Shown: in pieces, positions 32,045-37,696 of the stretch | Numbering within the stretch: the first letter of the stretch is position 1 | Layout of the letters: every line of letters starts with the position of its first letter | From: JBJXFE01 sp046153875 | GTDB taxonomy: Bacteria > Planctomycetota > Phycisphaerae > Phycisphaerales > UBA1924 | Reading direction: 5' to 3' | DNA: 37,696 nucleotides | Assembly: GCA_046153875.1 (NCBI GenBank) | Contig: JBJXFE010000026.1 | Location: forward strand, 1 to 37,696 | Notes under the pieces: model-generated | Database searches by the model: none | What the model was told of the DNA's origin: nothing | What the model saw: the letters and a program-made list of their open reading frames with translations, nothing else | Made by a program: the position numbers and the translations under genes

Positions 32045-32704
32045 ATGACGGCGGCGCGGGGCGACATCAGCCTGCCGATGCAGGGCCGATCGGGCGCCGC
32101 CCGGGTTGTGGGTGAGGCGGGCGAGGTTCGGGACGCGCGCGCGAGCCTGTCGCGCGAGGAGTTCGCGGCCCAGTTCCAGACCGCGGCGGGCGGGCTGTGG
32201 TGCATCGCGGCGGCCGTGCTCGGGGGTCGGAACGACGCGGAGGATGTGTTGCAGGACGCCGCGGCCATCGGGTTCAGCAAGATCGGGGCGTTCGACCCGG
32301 CCACGAGCTTCGCGGCCTGGATGGGTGAGATCGTGCGCAACGTCGCCCGCAACCACGCGCGGAAGGCCGACCGGCGGCGCACCACGCCGACGGATCCCGC
32401 GTCGATCGACGCGGTGCACCAGGCGGCGGCTTCGCCGGGGGCGGGAGTGCTGCGGTTCGACGGGGGGCTGTTGGCGGACCAGGGCGCCTTCGACGACCGC
32501 GTGGTGAACGCGCTGGCGGGGCTCGACGAGACGGCCCGTATCTGCCTGCTGTTGCGGACGATCGAGTCGATGTCGTACCGGGAGATCTCGCGCGTGATGG
32601 GTATCCCTGAAGGAACCGCGATGAGCCACGTCCACCGCTCACGGCACACGCTCCGCGGGGTGCTGTCGTCGCGGACCGGCGGGGGGGAGGCTGTGCGTGG
32701 CTGA
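32045..32704 (+). CDS. ECF-type RNA polymerase sigma factor
   Basis: The 219-residue cytoplasmic sigma factor directs RNA polymerase to a small regulon. Region 2 is FQTAAGGLWCIAAAVLGGRN then AEDVLQDAAAIGFSKIGAFD; after a basic linker (ARKADRRRTTP), region 4 is DETARICLLLRTIESMSYRE, ISRVMGIPEGTAMSHVHRSR, with the helix-turn-helix. There is no region 3, as expected for the ECF class. The open frame starts at 31808, but AGGAG 12 bases before ATG 32045 fixes the start. The stop overlaps the next gene, a membrane protein with anti-sigma layout, by 8 bp. The inducing signal is unknown. Confidence 0.9.
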   Translation: MTAARGDISLPMQGRSGAARVVGEAGEVRDARASLSREEFAAQFQTAAGGLWCIAAAVLGGRNDAEDVLQDAAAIGFSKIGAFDPATSFAAWMGEIVRNVARNHARKADRRRTTPTDPASIDAVHQAAASPGAGVLRFDGGLLADQGAFDDRVVNALAGLDETARICLLLRTIESMSYREISRVMGIPEGTAMSHVHRSRHTLRGVLSSRTGGGEAVRG

Positions 32705-33416
32705 CGCGCGGGTGAACATGGCGGGCGGCGCGATCGGGGCGCGGCTTGACGAGTATCTCGACGGGCTGCTCGCGGGCGACGAGCTGGCCGCGTTCGAGCG
32801 CGCCCTGGCCGGGAGCCCCGAGCTGCGGGCCGAGGTGGAGCTGCACCGCGAGGTCGAGGCGTCGATCCGCCGGAGCATGAGCCGCACGAACGAGGCCGAT
32901 GAGGCCGCGCCGCCCCGGTGGGCGGAGCGCGGCGCGCGGTGGTACGCGGCCGCGGCCGCGATCACCGTCGTCGGCGCGACGGTCCTGTGGTTCGCCGCGT
33001 CGCGGCTGATCGAGACCGAGGTCGAGGGCGTCTACCGGCGCACGCTGGCCGCGGGGTTCGTGCCGCAGTTCGAGTGCACCACCGACGATCAGTTCCGCTC
33101 CTGGGTGTGGGGCAACTATCAGCAGAGTGTGCTGCCCGCCGCGGACCACGCGGGCGTCGAGTTTGTCGGGTGGACCTACTCGCAGGCGCTCGGCCCGTAC
33201 ACGGCGCTCCTGCTCGCCCGCGTGGACGGCGAAGAGGTGGTCGTCTTCATGCAACGGGTCGAGCGGATGCCGGGCAACGAGCCGACCGGGCCGATCCTTT
33301 CCGGGCTGAACATGCACCGGCGCGACATGGGGAAGCTGCGGTTCTACGAGGTCTCGCCGCTGGGTCGTGCCGCGGTGCTCGACGTGCTCCGCGAGGTTCC
33401 GCCGCCGACGCCGTGA
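32697..33416 (+). CDS. Putative anti-sigma factor, single-pass membrane protein
   Basis: The 239-residue product is encoded directly after the sigma factor, with GTG 32697 inside its end. The cytoplasmic N-terminus (ARLDEYLDGLLAGDELAAFE, RALAGSPELRAEVELHREVE) has the helical anti-sigma pattern, but lacks the H..C..C zinc motif of ZAS-type factors. One membrane helix (about 82-103, WYAAAAAITVVGATVLWFAA) leads to an extracytoplasmic domain (VEGVYRRTLAAGFVPQFECT, VEFVGWTYSQALGPYTALLL) that may sense a signal. The assignment rests on layout and gene order. Confidence 0.78.
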   Translation: MADARVNMAGGAIGARLDEYLDGLLAGDELAAFERALAGSPELRAEVELHREVEASIRRSMSRTNEADEAAPPRWAERGARWYAAAAAITVVGATVLWFAASRLIETEVEGVYRRTLAAGFVPQFECTTDDQFRSWVWGNYQQSVLPAADHAGVEFVGWTYSQALGPYTALLLARVDGEEVVVFMQRVERMPGNEPTGPILSGLNMHRRDMGKLRFYEVSPLGRAAVLDVLREVPPPTP

Positions 33417-33510
33417 TCCGCGTGGGCCGCGGTGTCCGCCGTTCGAGCGCGCCCCTACCCTCCCTGACCTTCGCGGGGAGCGTGCATCGGCCGCGCAAGG
33501 CCGGAGCGCC

Positions 33511-34509
33511 ATGCCACCCGCCCCGACCAGGTTCGACGGCCGATCGTGGGCGGTCGTCACGATTGTGATGACGCTGCTCGGGTGGTCGAGCGTGCCGCTG
33601 TTCCTGCGGCACTTCGCCGATGCGATCGACTTCTGGACGAGCAACGGGTGGCGGTACGGGTTCAGCGCGCTGCTGTGGGCGCCGGTGCTGATCGTCGGGC
33701 TTTCGCGCGGCACGCTCCCGCCCGGCCTGTGGCGCAGGGCGATGGTCCCGTCGGTGTTTAACGCCGTGTCGCAGACGCTGTTCTGCTGGATGTTCTACAA
33801 GATCGACCCGGGGCTGGCGACGTTCGGGCTGCGGTCGAACATCGTGTTCGCGACGATCGGGGCGGCGGTGTTCTTCGCGGCGGAGCGGCGGGTGATCCGC
33901 GCGCCGGGGTACATCGCGGGGCTGCTGATGGTGGTGCTCGGGACGCTGGGGATGGTGCTGCTGGGGCAGGGGGTACCCAGGAGCACGACGCTGCAGGGCA
34001 TCCTGCTGGCGGTGGGGTCGGGCGCCGGGTTCGCGGGGTACGCCCTGGCGGTGCGCCACTGGATGCACGGCGTCAACCCGATCCAGAGCTTCGCGGCGAT
34101 CTCGCTGCTGAGCGCGATCCCGATGGTGGCGGCGATGCTGGTGCTGGGCGAGCCGAGCGCGGCGGGGCGCGGCGGGTTTGGAGGGGGGGCGGCGCTGGAC
34201 CTGATCGGGCGGCCGGTGGTGCTGGGGGAGGGGGGGGGCACGCTGGGGATCGACCAGTTCACCATGCTGCTGATCTCGGCGGTGATCGGGATCGCGCTCG
34301 GGCACGTGTTCTATTACTACAGCATCAGCCGGCTGGGCCTGGCGGTGTCGGCGGCGGTGGTGCAGCTCCAGCCGTTCTTTGTGTCGCTCGGGTCGCTGTG
34401 GCTGTTCGGCGAGACGCTGACGGGTTGGCAATGGGCGTGCGGGGGCGTGGCGGTGGGGGGCGCGGTGGCGATCCTGTGGGCGCAGCAGCGGATCTCTGCG
34501 GCGAGCTGA
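33511..34509 (+). CDS. EamA/DMT-superfamily transporter
   Basis: The 332-residue inner-membrane protein has about ten hydrophobic helices in two EamA halves. The first opens with WAVVTIVMTLLGWSSVPLFL, the second with GILLAVGSGAGFAGYALAVR and ends SISRLGLAVSAAVVQLQPFF, a typical EamA pattern. Family members export amino acids, nucleotides or other metabolites; substrate not readable. A Gly-rich loop between the halves contains a nine-G run (34230-34238). ATG 33511 begins at the domain edge; CGGAG lies about 8 bases upstream. It starts 94 bp after the anti-sigma gene and may be a separate unit. Confidence 0.87.
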   Translation: MPPAPTRFDGRSWAVVTIVMTLLGWSSVPLFLRHFADAIDFWTSNGWRYGFSALLWAPVLIVGLSRGTLPPGLWRRAMVPSVFNAVSQTLFCWMFYKIDPGLATFGLRSNIVFATIGAAVFFAAERRVIRAPGYIAGLLMVVLGTLGMVLLGQGVPRSTTLQGILLAVGSGAGFAGYALAVRHWMHGVNPIQSFAAISLLSAIPMVAAMLVLGEPSAAGRGGFGGGAALDLIGRPVVLGEGGGTLGIDQFTMLLISAVIGIALGHVFYYYSISRLGLAVSAAVVQLQPFFVSLGSLWLFGETLTGWQWACGGVAVGGAVAILWAQQRISAAS

Positions 34510-34560
34510 GGGGACGAACGCCCGCCGCGGCGGGTGAACTGCGCTCGCGAAGAGCGCGAA

Positions 34561-34598
34561 GGGTGCCACCGCTCGCCGGTCTTCCGGCGCAGCGGTGG
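34561..34598. repeat. 38-bp hairpin repeat (REP-like), copy 2
   Basis: One mismatch from 24791-24828, located in the hairpin loop. Confidence 0.75.
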
Positions 34599-34633
34599 AT
34601 CGACGCGGATTCACGCGGGGGATCAGTAAACTC

Positions 34634-34746
34634 GGTCAGCTGATAGAATTACTCCGCCGCCGGGCCGTGCCGGAGCGGGCGAGCCTGAGACGCACGATCC
34701 GGCCCGCGACCCGATCGAGCCCGCGCAGGTGCGGCACGGTGGACGG
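34634..34746 (+). repeat. Large repeat copy A, with -10-like TAGAAT
   Basis: It starts with GGTCAGCTGA then TAGAAT (34644-34649), three bases, then TCCGCCGCCGGG. It ends with a 32-bp block (34708-34739) identical to 36381-36412 and GGACGG. The middle differs in length and sequence. The layout suggests a promoter followed by a short transcript on the plus strand, antisense to the 3' end region of the DUF2971 gene, but no known RNA family was recognised. Confidence 0.7.
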
Positions 34747-34770
34747 GAGTGCGATTGGCGAGCGAGGGTG

Positions 34771-35733
34771 CTACTCAAGAAAGGAAACAGCAAAGCGGTC
34801 ATGGTGCCGAGCCAGTTTGCGAATTCGCGGACTCGCTCCGACTGCCCGGAGCGCATCGTGGACTCTCTCGACCGACCGCTCATCGCACTTGCAGCCAGCG
34901 ATGATTTCTGAGACAGCTCCCAACGGATACGAGAAGTCGTCCCAGAGCGCACGAACACCGCGCCGCGCGACGGCGACAAACCGCCATTCAGCCTCGTACT
35001 CCCAGCTCTTCGCCTTTGTGAGCGTGAGTGCGTCAGCCGTTTGGTCGTAGTTGTCTGCGAGTGGCTCGTCGTACTCAAACCGGTCGGCGAGCGTCGTAAC
35101 CGACGCGACTTCAGGCAGTAAGTCGGAGTACTTCACCTTCTTCGCGGGAACTTTCCATTGCTCTTCCAGCGTGGAGGTGTCGAAGCCGATCGCAACTCCC
35201 CGGTGGGCGTCGCCGTAGTGCGACCACATGAGCAGCGACGTTGGGTCTGGCGTGAGGCAGAATATCCTCATGCGGCGAATGAAGTCCATCACTCCTGCGG
35301 CCAGTGGCCGGATGGAGGACTCACGATGCGCTTTTTCGGCCGCCTCCAAGAGTTCTCTCGCGCGTGCTTCGCCGGCACCCGGTGCCAGCTTTGACAATGC
35401 AAGCCGAATAGCACCTAGGTACCGCGCGTAAGCGCTACGCCCTAGCCGCGCCCAGTCCACAGTCCCCAATAAATGTCGCAGCAAGAGTTCTTGAGCAGCC
35501 TTACGGAATGCAGGTGTACGCAGCTGCCACAAGCTGTCCCATTGGCCGTCGAATGGGTCGTTGAACTTGAACGGAGAACTCCATCGAAGTTGCTGCTTCG
35601 AGATGTCACGTACAGCGTCTGCCAATGAGCGATACTTGTAGAGCACTCGCGGGGGGTACGTCGTTCGCTTTCGCACAAAGCTCCTGAAACGAGCTTCCCG
35701 GCTGGCAGGGTCGTGCTTCGAACGCATCGCCAT
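34771..35733 (-). CDS. DUF2971 family protein
   Basis: The 320-residue soluble protein shows the DUF2971 pattern: VLYKYRSLADAVRDI, LRWSSPFKFNDPFDGQWDSL, then FCLTPDPTSLLMWSHYGDAH with RGVAIGFD, and KSWEYEAEWRFVA near the C-terminus. The molecular function of this family is not established; members are often in accessory or island regions. GC content is below the neighbourhood (30 of 60 at 35581-35640), suggesting transfer. Starts at ATG 35733 or 35727 are both possible; no clear ribosome site. Repeat copy A lies downstream; upstream is a GC word shared with the other accessory gene. Confidence 0.82.
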   Translation of the reverse strand: MAMRSKHDPASREARFRSFVRKRTTYPPRVLYKYRSLADAVRDISKQQLRWSSPFKFNDPFDGQWDSLWQLRTPAFRKAAQELLLRHLLGTVDWARLGRSAYARYLGAIRLALSKLAPGAGEARARELLEAAEKAHRESSIRPLAAGVMDFIRRMRIFCLTPDPTSLLMWSHYGDAHRGVAIGFDTSTLEEQWKVPAKKVKYSDLLPEVASVTTLADRFEYDEPLADNYDQTADALTLTKAKSWEYEAEWRFVAVARRGVRALWDDFSYPLGAVSEIIAGCKCDERSVERVHDALRAVGASPRIRKLARHHDRFAVSFLE

Positions 35734-35982
35734 ATTCTGTAGCGGCTAGGCTGCGAGGGCAAATCACCCGTCGCCTTCCGCCGCGGCGCGGGCGGGGTTG
35801 GGGCGGGCGCAGGTCATCCGCTGCGGTCGGGCGGGTTGGCATGGCCGCCACCCGCTGTGGGGGGTGGGCGGAAGGGCGGAGGTAACTCTATTGGTCGCCA
35901 CGGCGACTCACCTGCGGCGAGCTGACCGTGGGTCGGCGATCCCCCGTGGAGTGGTCCGAAACTGTCGAGGGGTGGTCCCGGG

Positions 35983-36133
35983 TCGTCGGGGGGTTGTCTT
36001 CGCTCGTCATGGGCTTGCCCCGGCTCGTGGAGGACATGCCCACGCTCGTTGAGGGCATGGCCGAGGTCGTCCCGAAGGTCTCCCCGATCGTCCGGGGGGC
36101 CTGGGACATCGTCGAGGAGGCCTCCTCGGTCGT
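35983..36133 (+). repeat. Second 21-bp-period array, eight units, possible heptad-repeat peptide
   Basis: TCGT starts at 35983, 36004, 36025, 36046, 36067, 36088, 36109 and 36130, exactly every 21 bp; the bases between vary. In the plus frame 35928-36137 this reads as seven-residue units such as LVMGLPR, LVEDMPT, LVEGMAE, VVPKVSP, IVRGAWD, IVEEASS: hydrophobic pairs every seven residues. It could be a small amphipathic protein starting at GTG 35928 (no ribosome site) or non-coding DNA. Degeneracy is much higher than in the array at 24318, but the period is the same. Confidence 0.7.
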
Positions 36134-36309
36134 GTAGGAAAAGGTCCGGGAACCATCACGCGCCCGCGCCACCCCGCGCCGCGGGCTCCAAACGTGGCTC
36201 ACGCGCAAGAACCTGACGCGGACCAGCGCCGGAGCGGTGAGGTCGCAGATGGCAGAGGGCCAGATGGCACCGACAAGAGCGCCGGATCGCGGCGGGGGCT
36301 ACAAACGAG

Positions 36310-36418
36310 GATCAACCGGTACAATCCCTCCGCCGCCGGGACCGCCGGAGCGGGCGAGCCAGTGATCTGGACAGCGCCCTGACCCGATCGAGCCCGCGCA
36401 GGTGCGGCACGGCGGACG
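36310..36418 (+). repeat. Large repeat copy B, with -10-like TACAAT
   Basis: GATCAACCGG then TACAAT (36320-36325), three bases, then TCCGCCGCCGGG, and a 32-bp block (36381-36412) identical to copy A. It sits just beyond the 3' end of the second accessory gene, as copy A does for the first. Confidence 0.7.
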
Positions 36419-36453
36419 GAAGTGTTCTTTCCCGGCTTGCCACCCGCCCGATT

Positions 36454-37179
36454 TCACTCGGTGCCGCGAGTTTCAGGCCCTGGATCATCCTCGGACCTGA
36501 TCGAAACCCAACTTGACAACAGGTCGCGCTCTTTCCACTTTGCTCGCCAGCCTGGGAACTCGCCTCGCGCAGTCTGGATGATGGCGATATGCCCGAGATC
36601 AAGCTTGTCAACAGCAAGCATAAGGGAATCCCAGAACCGCTCCAAGTGCTGGCCGAGGTCACACCACAAGTAGCGGTTTGTTCCGAGAAGCGACCAAGTG
36701 TGCTCGGCCAAGAGAGAACTTCCCATTGGCGAAGGGTGGCCGCCCCGCTCGCAGTGGATGGCGTATTCGTCCGATTGGAACTTCCCTTGACTGAGCTTCC
36801 GCATCGCTGCCGGCTTGAAGAAGTCGAGGCGCTCCTCACGCGTGCTCTGCCGCCACTTGACGGAGTGAGCTCGGTCCTGCGCAAAGAGATAAACGAGGTA
36901 TTCGCATTCAATGAACTGACGCACGAGCGCGGCACCGGCATACCAGCGCTCTTCGCGATAGAGCCCGACGGTCGCCGTTGACAGTTCGCCTGCTGCTTGG
37001 CATACCAGCGCAAGGCCCTCGCGATCGGGCATGTCGGCGGCCGCCCCGAAAGCCCAGAGGACCCGGCCGCACCCGTCAATGGCGTCGGATGCTTGTTGAC
37101 AAAACTCTATTCGTGCGCCGTGAGCCGATGTATCGGCCAGCCTGCACTTCAGTTCCTCAACAGTAATTTCGCTGCTCAT
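36454..37179 (-). CDS. Unknown accessory protein (241 aa), helical, DUF5677/HEPN-like appearance
   Basis: Not firmly recognised. ATG 37179 gives 241 residues starting MSSEITVEELKCRLADTSAH; the frame runs up to 37338, but that extension is low-complexity and crosses repeats. The body is mostly helical: EFCQQASDAIDGCGRVLWAF, REGLALVCQAAGELSTATVG, WYAGAALVRQFIECEYLVYL. The AGAALVRQFIECEYL segment resembles proteins of the DUF5677 type and the helical core of HEPN-like proteins, but an RxxxxH ribonuclease motif is not evident. GC is lower than in core genes (34 of 60 at 37081-37140). Repeat copy B lies downstream and repeat copy C upstream. Role unknown; an island function is inferred from context. 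Confidence 0.65.
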   Translation of the reverse strand: MSSEITVEELKCRLADTSAHGARIEFCQQASDAIDGCGRVLWAFGAAADMPDREGLALVCQAAGELSTATVGLYREERWYAGAALVRQFIECEYLVYLFAQDRAHSVKWRQSTREERLDFFKPAAMRKLSQGKFQSDEYAIHCERGGHPSPMGSSLLAEHTWSLLGTNRYLWCDLGQHLERFWDSLMLAVDKLDLGHIAIIQTARGEFPGWRAKWKERDLLSSWVSIRSEDDPGPETRGTE

Positions 37180-37672
37180 GGGATCATGGTACGAGGATGC
37201 CGGACAAGGGGAGCAGCCCACGGCGTCACGCTTCCGAGGCGCAGCGAGGCGCTCAACACCTCCGTCGCCCTTCCGCCGCGGCGCGGGCGGGCCGCTGGTG
37301 GCAGATAATCCCTCGCGCGAGCGCGGGCGGGTCGTCATCCGGCGCCCGCTTGGGCGGAACGGCGGACCGGAATTCTATAAGTTGACCGTAGTTGATAGGC
37401 CCCGCGGCTCGGTTCGGTGTCCCACCCTCCGCGTCACCTCCGCGACCCCCGCGCCCGCAGTTCACCCGCCGCGGCGGGCGTTCGTTTGCTCCGCGGCCTC
37501 TGCGCGATCTCCGCGCTCTCTGCGTACCGCTCGAAGATTCTGGATGAACCGTCCATACCGCCCTCAAGGCCTGTGCCGGTTGTGCCGACCATCCGGTCTG
37601 TACCGACAGCACCGGGGGAACGGCGCCGCCCGTCGCGACGCCCGCGACGCCCGGACACCAAAGGAGCCCGTC
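37180..37672. other. 493-bp spacer at the right end
   Basis: It holds a copy of the TTCCGCCGCGGCGCGGGCGG word (37271-37290), AT-rich repeat copy C (37345-37387), the 14-bp palindrome (37465-37478) and CTCTGCG/CTCCGCG short words (37489-37526). No gene is supported. Confidence 0.55.
37345..37387 (-). repeat. Repeat copy C (inverted), with -10-like TAGAAT
   Basis: On the minus strand it reads GGTCAACTTA then TAGAAT (37377 to 37372), five bases, then TCCGCCG and later AGCGGG. This matches the left part of copies A and B. It points toward the accessory gene starting at 37179 and could be its promoter. Confidence 0.55.
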
Positions 37673-37696
37673 ATGGGCGTCGTACCGGACACACGT
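37673..37696 (+). CDS. Start of an unidentified reading frame, cut by the window edge
   Basis: ATG 37673 is preceded by AAAGGAG at about 9 bases, a good ribosome site, and encodes MGVVPDTR before the window ends. Too short for any assignment. Confidence 0.45.

Larger units (their letters stand above)
34510..34770. other. Repeat-dense spacer at the left edge of the accessory region
   Basis: It contains the 14-bp palindrome (34521-34534), 38-bp hairpin copy 2 (34561-34598) and the large repeat copy A (34634-34746). No coding frame is supported. Confidence 0.6.
35734..36453. other. 720-bp spacer between the two accessory genes
   Basis: It contains a TTCCGCCGCGGCGCGGGCGG word (35775-35794) also present at 37271-37290, the second 21-bp-period array (35983-36133), CAGATGGCAGAGGG words (36247-36270) and large repeat copy B (36310-36418). 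A 69-codon frame at 35928-36137 crosses the array; whether it is a gene is undecided. Confidence 0.6.

Noticed and set aside
34634..36418. Integron attC sites or a known RNA (SRP-like, tRNA-like) in repeats A and B
   Set aside because: No GTTRRRY/RYYYAAC core pair, no tRNA T-loop or CCA end, and the resemblance to the SRP RNA loop is limited to a few bases.
37180..37338. N-terminal extension of the 241-residue accessory protein to 37338
   Set aside because: It is low-complexity, Arg/Pro-rich and crosses an intergenic repeat word; ATG 37179 begins at the structured part.

Overview
The window is high-GC DNA from a planctomycete, most probably Phycisphaerae. Evidence: several secreted proteins end in the short cysteine-bearing dockerin known from Phycisphaerales as the GC-type dockerin (core ADFGCFQ..YVLGCP). 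There are also secreted FG-GAP, HAF, beta-propeller and DUF4198-Kelch proteins, and two TlpA-like proteins with a long extracytoplasmic front part. No rRNA, tRNA, CRISPR array, transposase or integrase was recognised.

Layout. 1-2203 (minus): a degenerate receiver-domain protein, groES, a 77-residue unknown, and groEL running off the left edge. 2455-5520 (plus): rmuC overlapping an MBOAT acyltransferase, then a DUF4287-SRPBCC protein. 5624-10985: two seven-repeat FG-GAP proteins bracket a GT39-like glycosyltransferase and a PepSY-TM protein. 11040-14090: a secreted DUF6263-like protein, tandem PilZ proteins and a threonine aldolase. 14251-24005: five exported proteins in a row (HAF repeat, EEP nuclease/phosphatase, metzincin, gluzincin with an apparent frameshift, beta-propeller), four of them ending in dockerins. 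24006-24928: gene-free and repeat-rich. 24929-30742: an unknown 468-residue protein, a DUF4198-Kelch protein and a TlpA-like pair, one member of which has lost both redox cysteines. 31223-34509: a DUF2231 membrane protein, an ECF sigma/anti-sigma pair and an EamA transporter. 34510-37672: an accessory stretch with two minus-strand genes of lower GC (DUF2971 and an unknown) between recurring repeats. A last reading frame starts at 37673.

How the genes relate. Most of the window serves the cell envelope or exterior: secreted hydrolases and propellers, a lipid-carrier glycosyltransferase, an acyltransferase and thioredoxin-fold proteins. Housekeeping genes (groES/groEL, rmuC, threonine aldolase) are scattered between. 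Many starts have a -10-like TAnACT hexamer about 6 bp upstream and no Shine-Dalgarno sequence, suggesting leaderless mRNAs; others have a clear GGAGG.

The most unusual material is non-coding: two tandem arrays with an exact 21-bp period (24318-24569 and 35983-36133), a repeat-bounded pair of accessory genes at the right end, and a 77-bp element downstream of two dockerin genes. No complete new defence or metabolic system could be demonstrated; the strongest candidates are listed as findings. All domain calls are by eye, without database searches.
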